Notes under the pieces: model-generated
What the model saw: the letters and a program-made list of their open reading frames with translations, nothing else
Database searches by the model: none
What the model was told of the DNA's origin: nothing
Source of the DNA: Georgenia subflava
Lineage (GTDB): Bacteria; Actinomycetota; Actinomycetes; Actinomycetales; Actinomycetaceae
Length of the DNA: 64,000 nucleotides
Assembly (NCBI RefSeq): GCF_009193155.1
Contig: NZ_VUKD01000001.1
Coordinates: 1,054,001 to 1,118,000 of the forward strand
Direction: 5' to 3'
Shown here: piece by piece, positions 32,515-41,820 of the stretch
How positions within the stretch are numbered: position 1 is the stretch's first letter
How the letters are laid out: every line of letters starts with the position of its first letter
Made by a program: the position numbers and the translations under genes

Positions 32515-34865
32515 GGCGCCTCTTCCGGGTCGGGCACGACCTCGTCCGGGTCCATCCGCGGGCCCCGGCGCACGGTGCGGACCAGGCCGACGACGAGCAG
32601 GACGCCGAGCAGCCCCGCCGCGACGGCGGTGCCGACCGTCTCCCAGTCCGCGCGCACCCGGACCTGGAGGTCGGTGGAGGTGCCGACCTCACGCCCGTCC
32701 GCGGTGAGGAGCTCCACCTCGACGGGGACGTCGCCGCTGCCGACGGCCCGCACCGGCACCTGCGCGGTGGCCTGGGAGCCCGCCGGGACCGTCAGGGTCA
32801 CGGCGTCCGGTGCCTGCAGGCGCTGGTCGGTGGGGTCCAGCCGGACCTGGACGGTGACGTCGGTGTCGAGGTCGTTGCGCACGTGCACCGGCAGGTCGGC
32901 GGAGGAGTTGATGAGGTTCAGGGTGGACGACGGCAGCGCGGTGACCTGGGTGTCGAGGGCCTCGACGTCGGCGCGCACCGCGGCGATGAGGTCCTCGCGC
33001 GCGCCCGGGTCCTCCCGCCAGGCGGACGAGAGCACCTGCTCCACGGCCCGCTCGACCGGTTCGACGATCTCGTCCGGCACCGTGGTGATGGAGGCGAAGG
33101 AGGCCGCCTCCGCAACGACGGCGTCCATCGCCCGCAGCACCGCGTTGTCCAGCTCGCCGGCCGCGACCTCGATGTCCGGCAGCGTGCCCCGCTCGAGCGC
33201 GGGGGCCTCCGTGGCGAGGACGTCGGAGACCGTGGTGGGCGTGACCCACGGCGCCGCCATGAGTGCGGCGAGCATGTCCGCGAGCGCCGTGGGGTCGCCG
33301 GCGAAGTCGCGCGGCAGCGCCAGCACCACCGCCCGCGGGTCGGCAGGGCGCTCGCGGGAGATCACGGCGGTCTCGGCGAGGAGGAGCTGACGGGCGTCGA
33401 GCGGGTCGAGGTCGAGGACGTCCCCGTCGGTGCCCGCGCGCGGCAGCAGCCTGCCCGAGAGGACCGCCGACGCCTGCTCGTCGGCGAGCACGGCGGGCAG
33501 CGTGGTCCCGTCGGCGAGCTGGAGGTCGGCCCGGCCGGCGGCCGTGTAGGTGAGCTCCTGCAGCGGGGTGGCCGCGCCCGCCGGCAGCACCACGGCGTCG
33601 GCCCCGGCGCGGGCGACCGCCTCCATCGTGACCTGGTCGGGACGGTCGGTGTCGGGCCAGGTCAGTGCGGTGCCGCTCGCCAGGCCGAGCGCGTGGCCGG
33701 CAGCGGTGGAGCGGTCGCGCTGCTCCGCGAGCAGGACGTCGGCGCCGGTGTGCGCGAGCGCCGCGACGTCGGCGTCGGCCCAGGGCAGGAGCCTGATCTC
33801 GCGGTCGGTGGCGTCGGCCCGGTCCGTGACACTGGCGACCAGGTCCGCCGCGCCGCCCGACGGCGGGGGTTCGTCGGTCGGTTCCGGCGCCGGGGCGTCG
33901 GTCGGCTCGCCGCCGGCCGGGTCGCTGCCGGCCTCGGTGCCGTCCTCCGTCGCGGTCGCGTCGGCCCCCGCCGTCCCGGTCGCCCCGGGCTCCGCCGTCG
34001 CCTCGTCCACCGCGCCGTCGGTGGACGTGTCGGTGGCGCCGTCGCTCGTGTCGTCCGTCGGCGCGGTGGGATCGGTCGGGTCCTCGACGGCCTCGCTCCC
34101 GGTGGCCGCGTCTGCGCCGAGCTCGGCGCCGGGCCTGCCGGCGGGCGGCGCGAGCAGCATGCCGTCGACGACCGTCGTGACGCCCGGCTGGTCGGTCGCC
34201 GAGAGCAGCTCGAGCAGGCGGGGTGCGGCGACCTCGGCGACCGGCCGCCCGTCGGCGACCGACGTCGCGCGCTCGGCCAGGTTCGGGGCGAGCGGCACGA
34301 GGAGGCTGACGGGCGTGCGCTCGACCTCCAGGTCGGGGTACCACAGGAGGATGCTGCGGTCGGCGCCCTCGACCTCGGCGTCCGCGGCGTCGCGTATCTC
34401 GACCTCGACGCCGTGGGGCCCCCACGCGTAGTGCGCGGACGCCAGCGGGACGTCCTCGACCGTGACGGAGAAGGTCGTGCTCTCCCCGGCGGGCAGCGCA
34501 GCGGGCAGGTCCTCGCGAGCGAGGAGCACCGTGGTGGAGTAGCTGTCGGGCTCGAGCCAGCGCTGCAGGGCGGAGCGGGAGATCGGGGTGTAGCGCTGCA
34601 TGCGCAGCCGCAGGTCCGCCGTCTCGACGGCCTCGTCGGTGGGGTTGGTCACCGTGCCGCGGATCGTGAGCGGCCGGTCCGGCCCGAGCACCGGCGAGCC
34701 GACGTCGGTGATCTCCACCTCGAGCCCGGTCTCCTCCGCCGTCGGGTCGTCGGTCGTGGCGGCGGCCGGCGCGGCGAGCCCTGCGGGCACGACGGCACCG
34801 GCGACGGCGGCCAGGGCGGCCGTCAGGACCGCGACCGGGCGCAGGGACGCCCGTCGGGGAGTCAT
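32511..34865 (-). CDS. DUF6049 secreted/membrane-anchored protein
   Basis: The protein has 784 residues. It has an N-terminal signal peptide (RRASLRPVAVLTAALAAVAG, then VVPAGLAAPAAA) and a long extracellular part that includes Ig-like beta segments. An acidic Thr/Asp/Ala-rich insertion lies at about 255-345. One C-terminal membrane helix (TVGTAVAAGLLGVLLVVGLV) is followed by a short cytosolic tail. It overlaps the NUDIX gene (ATGA 34862-34865) and murJ, matching the mycobacterial mutT4-Rv3909-mviN arrangement. The function is unknown; the coupling to MurJ suggests an envelope role. Confidence 0.85.
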   Translation of the reverse strand: MTPRRASLRPVAVLTAALAAVAGAVVPAGLAAPAAATTDDPTAEETGLEVEITDVGSPVLGPDRPLTIRGTVTNPTDEAVETADLRLRMQRYTPISRSALQRWLEPDSYSTTVLLAREDLPAALPAGESTTFSVTVEDVPLASAHYAWGPHGVEVEIRDAADAEVEGADRSILLWYPDLEVERTPVSLLVPLAPNLAERATSVADGRPVAEVAAPRLLELLSATDQPGVTTVVDGMLLAPPAGRPGAELGADAATGSEAVEDPTDPTAPTDDTSDGATDTSTDGAVDEATAEPGATGTAGADATATEDGTEAGSDPAGGEPTDAPAPEPTDEPPPSGGAADLVASVTDRADATDREIRLLPWADADVAALAHTGADVLLAEQRDRSTAAGHALGLASGTALTWPDTDRPDQVTMEAVARAGADAVVLPAGAATPLQELTYTAAGRADLQLADGTTLPAVLADEQASAVLSGRLLPRAGTDGDVLDLDPLDARQLLLAETAVISRERPADPRAVVLALPRDFAGDPTALADMLAALMAAPWVTPTTVSDVLATEAPALERGTLPDIEVAAGELDNAVLRAMDAVVAEAASFASITTVPDEIVEPVERAVEQVLSSAWREDPGAREDLIAAVRADVEALDTQVTALPSSTLNLINSSADLPVHVRNDLDTDVTVQVRLDPTDQRLQAPDAVTLTVPAGSQATAQVPVRAVGSGDVPVEVELLTADGREVGTSTDLQVRVRADWETVGTAVAAGLLGVLLVVGLVRTVRRGPRMDPDEVVPDPEEAP

Positions 34866-35386
34866 GCGCGCCCGGCCAGCACGTCCCGCGCGGTGGAGAC
34901 CACCCGGCGCTCGTTCGGGTAGGCGAGCCGGGAGGCGACCTCGGAGAGTGCCACCCAGGCGACGTCCTCGGCCTCGTGGTCGGGATCGTTCTCGATCGTG
35001 AGCTCGCCGCCGGTGGCCTCGAGCAGGTAGTGGTGGACCACCTTGTGCACCCGCCGGTCGGTGCCGGCGAACCAGTAGTCGATGGTCGCGAGGTGGCGCA
35101 GGATGCGCCCGTCGATCCCGGTCTCCTCGGCGATCTCGCGCACGGCCGCCTGCTCGGGTGTCTCGGTGCCCTCCAGGTGGCCCTTGGGCAGGCACCACTC
35201 CAGGCGCCCGGCCCGGTTGCGGCGGGCGATGACGGCGGTGAACGCGCGTCCGTCCACCACGTTGACGACCAGGCCGCCGGCCGAGGTCTCGTCGACCACC
35301 GGGAGCGCGCTCGCACGGGCGTTCACCAACCGGCTCCGAGGTGGCCGCGGCACCCGGGGGCGCGGCACGGGGAAGGCGGTAGGCAT
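34862..35386 (-). CDS. NUDIX hydrolase
   Basis: This 174-residue protein has the complete Nudix box GHLEGTETPEQAAVREIAEE followed by TGI (GX5EX7REUXEEXGU). Such enzymes cleave nucleoside diphosphate derivatives. The ATG at 35386 has no ribosome binding site, but TACAGT (a TANNNT -10) lies 6 nt upstream, so the mRNA may be leaderless. A GTG at 35326 with GGAG 7 nt upstream is an alternative start. The gene heads the NUDIX-DUF6049-murJ operon and is divergent from pcnA, as in mycobacteria (MutT4). Confidence 0.9.
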   Translation of the reverse strand: MPTAFPVPRPRVPRPPRSRLVNARASALPVVDETSAGGLVVNVVDGRAFTAVIARRNRAGRLEWCLPKGHLEGTETPEQAAVREIAEETGIDGRILRHLATIDYWFAGTDRRVHKVVHHYLLEATGGELTIENDPDHEAEDVAWVALSEVASRLAYPNERRVVSTARDVLAGRA

Positions 35387-35455
35387 GTGGCCACTGTAAT
35401 GATCCGTGCGCAGGGCGGCGTGTGGGTACCGCGCTCGGCGTGGCAGGCTTGGCCG

Positions 35456-36916
35456 GTGTCCAGCCAGCAAGCCTCCCGACCCGACCGCCGACTCGAGCTC
35501 CAGCGCCGCGCGCTGGCCTCCCTCGCCTCGCTGCCGGCGTCCGTCCGGGAGCTCGGCGACCTCTTCGCCGGGCACGGCCACGAGCTGGCGCTGGTCGGCG
35601 GCCCGGTCCGGGACGCATTCCTCGGCGAGGCCTTCCACGACCTCGACTTCGCGACGTCGGCCCGGCCGGTGGAGACCGAGAGGCTGCTGCGCTCCTGGGG
35701 CGACGCGTCCTGGGACATCGGCAAGGAGTTCGGCACCATCGGGGCCCGGAAGGGCGACGTCGTGGTGGAGGTCACGACGTACCGCACCGAGGCGTACGAG
35801 GTGGGCTCGCGCAAGCCGGCGGTGCAGTACGGCGACACCCTCGAGGGCGACCTGTCGCGCCGGGACTTCACGGTCAACGCGATGGCGGTGCGGCTGCCGG
35901 AGCTGACCTTCGTCGACCCCCACGACGGCCTCGGCGACCTCGCCGAGCAGGTGTTGCGCACCCCGGTGACCGCCACCCAGTCCTTCGACGACGACCCGTT
36001 GCGCATCATGCGCGCCGCCCGGTTCACCGCCCAGCTCGGCTTCGACGTCGCCGAGGACGTGATGGCGGCGATGACCGAGATGGCGGCGCGGCTGGAGATC
36101 GTCTCCGCGGAGCGGGTGCGCGCCGAGCTCGAGCGGATGCTGACCTCGCGCTGGCCCCGGCGCGGGCTGGAGATCATGGTCTACACCGAGGTGGCCGACG
36201 TCGTGCTCCCCGAGCTCGCCGAGCTGCAGCAGACGGTGGACGAGCACAAGCGGCACAAGGACGTGTACGAGCACACCCTCACCGTGCTCGACAAGGCGGT
36301 CGCCCTCGAGACCGGCCCGGACGGGCCCGTGCCCGGCCCCGACCTGGTGCTGCGGCTCGCCGCCGTCATGCACGACGTCGGCAAGCCAGCCACCCGGCGC
36401 TTCGAGGCCGGCGGCGGGGTCAGCTTCCACCACCACGAGCTGGTCGGCGCCAAGCTCACCGCGAAGCGCCTCAAGGCCCTGCGCTTCGACAAGGCCACCA
36501 TCAAGGACGTCACCCGGCTGGTCGAGCTGCACCTGCGGTTCCACGGCTACGGCGACGGCGCCTGGACCGACTCCGCCGTGCGCCGCTACGTCACCGACGC
36601 CGGCCCGCTGCTCGAGCGGCTCCACCGGCTCACCCGCGCCGACTGCACCACCCACAACCAGCGCAAGGCCATGCGCCTGTCCGCCGCCTACGACGACCTC
36701 GAGGAGCGCATCGCCGCCCTGCGCGAGCAGGAGGAGCTCAAGGCCATCCGCCCCGAGCTGGGCGGCGAGCAGATCATGGAGATCCTCGGCATCCCGGCGG
36801 GGCCGCAGGTCGGCCAGGCGTACAAGTTCCTCCTCGAGCTGCGCATGGAGCGCGGACCGGTCGGGCAGGACGCCGCCCGCGAGGCGCTCGAGGCCTGGTG
36901 GGCCGAGCGGGCCTGA
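35456..36916 (+). CDS. pcnA: CCA tRNA nucleotidyltransferase / polyA polymerase family
   Basis: The protein has 486 residues from GTG 35456; an in-frame ATG at 35399 would add 19 residues. LVGGPVRDAFLG (about 46-57) and HDLDFATSARP hold the nucleotidyltransferase metal site. RRDFTVNAMAVRL follows. An HD domain has His306-Asp307 in MHDVGKPATR. It adds or repairs the tRNA 3' CCA end, needed here because tRNA-Ile (2077-2150) lacks an encoded CCA. It is divergent from the NUDIX gene across 69 nt. Confidence 0.95.
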   Translation: MSSQQASRPDRRLELQRRALASLASLPASVRELGDLFAGHGHELALVGGPVRDAFLGEAFHDLDFATSARPVETERLLRSWGDASWDIGKEFGTIGARKGDVVVEVTTYRTEAYEVGSRKPAVQYGDTLEGDLSRRDFTVNAMAVRLPELTFVDPHDGLGDLAEQVLRTPVTATQSFDDDPLRIMRAARFTAQLGFDVAEDVMAAMTEMAARLEIVSAERVRAELERMLTSRWPRRGLEIMVYTEVADVVLPELAELQQTVDEHKRHKDVYEHTLTVLDKAVALETGPDGPVPGPDLVLRLAAVMHDVGKPATRRFEAGGGVSFHHHELVGAKLTAKRLKALRFDKATIKDVTRLVELHLRFHGYGDGAWTDSAVRRYVTDAGPLLERLHRLTRADCTTHNQRKAMRLSAAYDDLEERIAALREQEELKAIRPELGGEQIMEILGIPAGPQVGQAYKFLLELRMERGPVGQDAAREALEAWWAERA

Positions 36917-36948
36917 CGCGAGGACCCGCCCCGGGCTTGGGTCAGGGC

Positions 36949-37020
36949 ACAGGTCGATCGGTGAGGAAACGACGCGCCAGTCGCACCGAACTCTCACCGA
37001 TGACGCGGGGCTCCTCGGGA
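36949..37020 (+). repeat. Intergenic repeat cluster 1, copy 1 (45-nt palindrome core 36957-37001)
   Basis: The 45-nt core begins ATCGGTGAGGAAAC and ends CTCACCGAT, a 9-bp terminal inverted repeat. Flanks match copy 2, so that 72 nt agree with one difference. It lies between the convergent pcnA and MFS genes and may fold as an extragenic hairpin or attenuator. Confidence 0.8.
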
Positions 37021-37100
37021 ACAGTGCCAGGGCGTGGCGTGGTGGGCCGAGCACGCCTGAGCGACGACCGGACGGGTTCCCCCCGCGTCGAGTCGGCGGC

Positions 37101-37172
37101 ACAGGTCGATCGGTGAGGAAACGACGCGCCAGTCGCACCGAACTCTCACCGATAACGCGGGGCTCCTCGGGA
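37101..37172 (+). repeat. Intergenic repeat cluster 1, copy 2 (45-nt core 37109-37153)
   Basis: This is a second copy 152 nt downstream of copy 1, identical over 72 nt except for one base just after the core. Weaker similarity continues for about 25 nt further. No gene lies in 36917-37210. Confidence 0.8.
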
Positions 37173-37210
37173 GCAGGCCAGGGCGGGCCTGGTGGGCCGC
37201 GCCTGACGCG

Positions 37211-38524
37211 TCAGCCCCGCTCGGAGGTCAGGACCGGCACAGGCCGGTCCGCCAGCCGGGTCACGCCGGACCGGTAGGTCACGGCGAGGACGACGTAGAC
37301 GGCGGTGAGCGCGACGAAGACCCCGCGCGACCAGCCGGTGTCGGGCAGGGCGATCGCGGCGAGCGCCGCGGCGCCGACGAACGCGGCGTTGTAGAGGACG
37401 TCGTACAGCGAGAACGCCCGCCCCCGGTAGGAGTCGTCGGTGTCCCGCTGGACGATGGTGTCCACCGCGATCTTCGCGCCCTGGACGCCAAGACCCATGA
37501 GCACCGCGGCGACGACGATGAACCAGTACTGGGCCGACGTGGCGAGGATCGCCTGGCTCACCCCTGCGATGCCCAGGCAGACGACGATCCACGTCGAGGC
37601 GTGCATGCGCTCGTACGCCAGCGGGGTGAGGAAGATGGACAGGCCGTTGCCGAGGAAGGAGACGCCGGTCAGGACGGCGAAGGTCGCCAGGCCCGCGTCG
37701 GCGTCGGCGGGCTCGTTCAGCAGGTTCCGCGAGATCAGCAGCAGCGCGATGAAGTTCATCCCGTAGAGGAAGCGGTGCGCGGCCATCACCCCGAGCGCCA
37801 TTCCCGGGGTGCGCCGGGCAACGAGGTACCGGGCGCCGTCGACCATGTCGCCGACAGTCGCCCGCATGTCCGCCCAGAGCTGGGCGCCCTCCGCACGGCG
37901 GGCGGGTCCGAGCTGGTCCTTGCCGAGGCGCAGGGCGAGCGCCGAGGCGGCGGCGAACAGCGCACCGGCGGTCGCCAGGACGATCCCGTCCTTGACCGGG
38001 CCGGCCGGTGCGACCAGGCCGAGGACGAACCCGATGGCGGCCCCGACGGCGGCCGAGACGGCACCGAGGGTCGGGGTGAGCGTGTTGGCGATGAGCAGCT
38101 GCTCGCGCGGGACCACGCGCGGCGTGCCGGCCGACAGCGCCGCGAGCAGGAAGCGGTTGATGCCGAGTGTGACCAGGGCGAGCACGTAGACGGGCAGCCC
38201 AACCCCGACGGTGGCCATCAGGACGGCGAGGATCGCTGCGAGCACCACACGGACCGCGTTGCCGATCAGCAGCACCTGCCGCCGGCGCCACCGGTCGAGC
38301 AGCGGGCCGGCGAAGGGGCCGACGACGGTGAACGGCAGCAGCAGCACGGCGAAGGCGGCAGCCACCGACGCCGCGGTCGCCATGTTCTGCGGGCTGAAGA
38401 AGAACAGCGTGGCCAAGCCGATCTGGAACATGCCGTCGCCGCACTGCGAGACCAGGCGGACGGTGAACAGCTTGCGGAAGCCGTCGTTGACGGCGACCGT
38501 GCGCAGGTCGGACAGGACGCTCAT
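37211..38524 (-). CDS. MFS transporter
   Basis: This 437-residue protein is largely hydrophobic with about 10-12 predicted membrane helices. The family loop GPLLDRWRRRQVLL (about 70-83) lies between helices 2 and 3, and FVLGLVAPAGP is in the middle. No signal peptide is seen. It is a major-facilitator permease of the drug-efflux-like or unknown-substrate group. The substrate cannot be told. It is convergent with pcnA and divergent from the P-type ATPase. Confidence 0.85.
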   Translation of the reverse strand: MSVLSDLRTVAVNDGFRKLFTVRLVSQCGDGMFQIGLATLFFFSPQNMATAASVAAAFAVLLLPFTVVGPFAGPLLDRWRRRQVLLIGNAVRVVLAAILAVLMATVGVGLPVYVLALVTLGINRFLLAALSAGTPRVVPREQLLIANTLTPTLGAVSAAVGAAIGFVLGLVAPAGPVKDGIVLATAGALFAAASALALRLGKDQLGPARRAEGAQLWADMRATVGDMVDGARYLVARRTPGMALGVMAAHRFLYGMNFIALLLISRNLLNEPADADAGLATFAVLTGVSFLGNGLSIFLTPLAYERMHASTWIVVCLGIAGVSQAILATSAQYWFIVVAAVLMGLGVQGAKIAVDTIVQRDTDDSYRGRAFSLYDVLYNAAFVGAAALAAIALPDTGWSRGVFVALTAVYVVLAVTYRSGVTRLADRPVPVLTSERG

Positions 38525-38800
38525 CGGCGGGGTGCCGGCCGCGCGGGGCGGCGGGCAGGAAGCATCGGCACGTGCTGCAGGCTAACCGATCGCCCACCGC
38601 GGACCTCTGGTCGGTCGTGTGCCGCACGCGGCCGCGGGCTGCGCAGCTCGGCCCTGGCCCCGCCGTCGGCTCGGTCACCTCCAGGCGTTCGCCGGCGTCG
38701 CGACCGCGGGGCGGAGCGGCAGCTCCCGCTCACGGTCCGAAGGCGGCGTCGGGAGGGACGTCGGTCCTCGTGCGCCCGTGGAGCACGGCAGCGATGATGA

Positions 38801-38842
38801 GGACGCCGGACGCCGGACGCCGAACAGCGGACGCCGGACGCC
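38801..38842. repeat. Heptamer tandem repeat upstream of the P-type ATPase
   Basis: Six 7-nt units in register: GGACGCC three times, one degenerate GAACAGC, then GGACGCC twice. It sits 31 nt before the ATPase start within the 349-nt divergent promoter region (38525-38873), which otherwise shows no gene. It may alter promoter spacing by slippage. Confidence 0.75.
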
Positions 38843-38873
38843 GAGAGCACCCGGAGCACCGAGAGGATCGCCG

Positions 38874-41669
38874 ATGAGCGCAGGCACGAGCAGAGGCTCG
38901 CTCGAAAGCGACGAGTCCGGGGCGCCGGCCTGGCACACCGTGGCGCCGTCGGAGGTGTCCCGCGAGCTCGACGTCGACCCGCGCCGCGGTCTCACCACGG
39001 AGGAGGCCGGACGGCGCCTGGACGAGCACGGCCCCAACGAGCTCACCGAGGACGCCGCCACCCCGCTGTGGCGCCGGGTCCTCGCGCTGCTGACCGAGCC
39101 GATGACCGTGGTGCTCCTCATCGCCGCCGTCGTCAGCGCCGTGGTCTCCCGCGAGCTCGAGACCCCGATCGTCATCCTCGTGGTGGTGGTCTTCAACGCC
39201 GTGCTCAACCTCGTCCAGGAGCAGCGCGCGGAGTCCAACCTGCAGGCCCTCCAGGACATGACGGTGACGAGGGCCCGGGTGCGTCGTGACGGGCAGGTCC
39301 GCGAGGTCGACGCCGAGCACCTGGTGCCCGGCGACGTCGTCCTCCTCGAGGCGGGCGACGTCGTGCCGGCCGACGGGCGCCTGCTCGAGACGGCCGGCAT
39401 GGAGGTGCAGGAGTCCGCCCTGACGGGCGAGTCGGCCCCGGTGCCGAAGAACGCCGACGCGATCGACGAGGCCGACTCCGCGCTGGGCGACCGGGACGGC
39501 ATGGGCTTCATGAGCACGGAGGTCACCCGCGGTCGCGGCGTCATGGTCGTCACCGCGACCGGGATGGGGACCGAGATCGGCCGTGTCGCCGGGATGCTCG
39601 GGACCGCCGGGCAGGAGACGACGCCGCTCCAGCGCCGCATCGCCCAGCTCGCCAAGCTGCTGAGCGTCGTCGCCGGCGTGGTGGTGCTCATCGTGTTCGT
39701 CCTCGGGCTGCTGCGGGGCGCGGCGCTCGAGGACCTCTTCCTGACGGCGGTCTCGCTGGCAGTCGCCACGATCCCCGAGGGGCTGACCGCGGTGGTCGCC
39801 TTCACGCTCGCCATGGGCGCCTCGCGGCTGGCCCGGCGCGGCGCGATCATCAAGAGCCTGTCCTCGGTTGAGACGCTCGGGTCGACGGCGCACATCGCCA
39901 CGGACAAGACCGGCACGCTGACCCTCAACCAGATGACCGCGCGGGTGCTGTTCGCCGAGCAGCGCGTCTTCGAGGTCTCCGGCGAGGGCTACGGCACCGA
40001 CGGCGAGATCCGCGTGACGGGCGAGGAGCCGGCGCCGGACGTGCGCGCCGCCCTGCTCGCCATGGCACTTGCCGCCGACGCCGAGGTGCACGACGGCGAG
40101 CTCGTCGGCGACCCGACCGAGGGTGCGCTCGTGGTGCTCGCCGCCAAGGCCGGGCTCGACGTCGACGCCGCCCGCCGTGACTGGCCGCGGGCCGCCGAGG
40201 TCCCCTTCGACTCGAGCCGGAAGTACATGGCCACGCTCCACCGCTGGGAGGCCGCCGCATCCGAGAGCGCCACCGCGGAGTGGGCCCGGGGACTGGCGCC
40301 GGAGGACCGCTCTGGGCTGCGGATGCTGGTCAAGGGCGGTCCGGACGTCGTCTTCGGCCGCTCGGCGTGGGTCGACACCCCCGATGGTCCGGTACCGCTC
40401 GACGACGCCCAGCGCGCCCGGCTCGACGACCTCAACGCGGACATCGGTGCCCGCGGGCTGCGGGTCATGGCGGTCGCGCAGCGCGACTTCGCGGCGGAGG
40501 AGATAGATCCCGACGTCGCCGCCGACCCTGCCGAGCTCGACGGGCAGGTCCGGGAGCTGACCTTGCTGGCCCTGGTGGGCATCGTCGACCCGCCTCGGTC
40601 GGAGGCGCGCGACGCCATCACGCAGGCGCGGCAGGCCGGCATCGCCGTCCACATGATCACCGGCGACCACGTGGGCACGGCGTCCGCGATCGCCGCGGAC
40701 CTCGGCATCGAAGGCGAGTCGGTGACCGGCGCCGAGCTGGAGAAGACGTCGGACGAGCAGCTGCGCGGGTCCGCCGCGGGCTACGGGGTGCTGGCGCGGG
40801 TGAGTCCCGAGCACAAGATCCGCATGGTCGACGCACTGCGCGCGGACGGCTCGGTGGTGGCCATGACCGGTGACGGGGTGAACGACGCCCCGGCGCTGAA
40901 GGAGGCCGACATCGGCATCGCGATGGGCATCACCGGGACCGAGGTGTCCAAGGGCGCGGCGAGGATGATCCTCACCGACGACAACTTCGCCACCATCGTC
41001 GCCGCCGTGCGCGAGGGCCGCGGGATCTACGACAACGTGGTGAAGTTCGTGCGGTTCCAGATCGCCACCGCGTGGGGCTTCGTGATCATCTTCCTCACCG
41101 CCGGCGTCATCGGGCTGGCCGGGGGCGCCCCGTTCACGGCGTTGCAGGTGCTGTGGGTCAACATCATCATGGACGGCCCGCCGGCGATGGCCCTCGGGCT
41201 CGACCGAGCGGAGGACGACGTCATGCACCGGCCGCCCAGACCGGTGGGCGAACCGATCCTCACCCGCGCCCGGGTGCTGCGCATCGTCCTCTCGGCCGTC
41301 GTCATGGCCGCCGGCACGTTGGCAGTGCTCGCGCTCACGCCCGGCGAGGAGCCGGCGCCCGGTGTGGCGACGGAGGCAGGCACGCTGGCGTTCACCACGT
41401 TCGTGCTCTTCCAGGTGTTCAACCTGCTCAACGTCCGCGGCCGCGACGAGTCCGTGTTCTCCCGGCACACGTTCACCAACCGGATCCTGTGGCTCTCGCT
41501 CGCGGCCATCCTGCTGCTGCAGGTGGCCGTGGTGTACGTGCCCTTCCTCCAGGGGCTCTTCGACACGACGGCGCTGAGCGCCGGTCAGTGGGCGCTCGCG
41601 GCGGTCGTCGCCTCCTCCGTGCTGTGGGTCGAGGAGGTGCGGAAGGCCGTGATGCGGGCACGCAGCTGA
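38874..41669 (+). CDS. Cation-transporting P-type ATPase (P2A/P2B-like)
   Basis: The protein has 931 residues from ATG 38874 (AGAGGA 6 nt upstream). The phosphorylation motif is DKTGTLTLNQM with Asp344. The TGES actuator motif (ALTGESAPVPKNADA) comes before it. The hinge MTGDGVNDAPALKEADIGIA is in the C-terminal half, and about ten membrane segments are present. The N-terminal cation-ATPase domain RGLTTEEAGRRLDEHGPNEL and the overall length fit Ca2+/Mn2+/Na+-type P2 pumps. The ion cannot be fixed from sequence. Confidence 0.92.
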   Translation: MSAGTSRGSLESDESGAPAWHTVAPSEVSRELDVDPRRGLTTEEAGRRLDEHGPNELTEDAATPLWRRVLALLTEPMTVVLLIAAVVSAVVSRELETPIVILVVVVFNAVLNLVQEQRAESNLQALQDMTVTRARVRRDGQVREVDAEHLVPGDVVLLEAGDVVPADGRLLETAGMEVQESALTGESAPVPKNADAIDEADSALGDRDGMGFMSTEVTRGRGVMVVTATGMGTEIGRVAGMLGTAGQETTPLQRRIAQLAKLLSVVAGVVVLIVFVLGLLRGAALEDLFLTAVSLAVATIPEGLTAVVAFTLAMGASRLARRGAIIKSLSSVETLGSTAHIATDKTGTLTLNQMTARVLFAEQRVFEVSGEGYGTDGEIRVTGEEPAPDVRAALLAMALAADAEVHDGELVGDPTEGALVVLAAKAGLDVDAARRDWPRAAEVPFDSSRKYMATLHRWEAAASESATAEWARGLAPEDRSGLRMLVKGGPDVVFGRSAWVDTPDGPVPLDDAQRARLDDLNADIGARGLRVMAVAQRDFAAEEIDPDVAADPAELDGQVRELTLLALVGIVDPPRSEARDAITQARQAGIAVHMITGDHVGTASAIAADLGIEGESVTGAELEKTSDEQLRGSAAGYGVLARVSPEHKIRMVDALRADGSVVAMTGDGVNDAPALKEADIGIAMGITGTEVSKGAARMILTDDNFATIVAAVREGRGIYDNVVKFVRFQIATAWGFVIIFLTAGVIGLAGGAPFTALQVLWVNIIMDGPPAMALGLDRAEDDVMHRPPRPVGEPILTRARVLRIVLSAVVMAAGTLAVLALTPGEEPAPGVATEAGTLAFTTFVLFQVFNLLNVRGRDESVFSRHTFTNRILWLSLAAILLLQVAVVYVPFLQGLFDTTALSAGQWALAAVVASSVLWVEEVRKAVMRARS

Positions 41670-41748
41670 GGCTCGCGCGGGCGCCGTTCGCCAGCCCCGC
41701 TCGCCGGTCGACAGCTCACCTCCGGCAACGGTGAGGGGATGACACGAA

Positions 41749-41770
41749 TCTCCACAGGGTTGTCCACAGC
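41749..41770. promoter_or_regulatory. DnaA-box-like pair upstream of the AbiEi/DUF559 gene
   Basis: A perfect TTGTCCACA (41760-41768) follows TCTCCACAG (41750-41758) in the 151-nt gap after the ATPase. This is an isolated site distant from oriC and its role is unknown. Confidence 0.4.
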
Positions 41771-41820
41771 CTTGAACCGGTCGTCGCACGCCTCGTGATC
41801 CGGCAGCATCCCTTGCCGGC

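Noticed and set aside
29662..33390. A 1242-codon plus-strand frame across murJ and DUF6049
   Set aside because: It is antisense to the confident MurJ and DUF6049 frames and is low-complexity without domains.
36949..37172. CRISPR array
   Set aside because: Only two copies with a long spacer and no cas genes; the palindromic 45-nt core also recurs at 42.8-43.0 kb in the other orientation, fitting a REP-like element.
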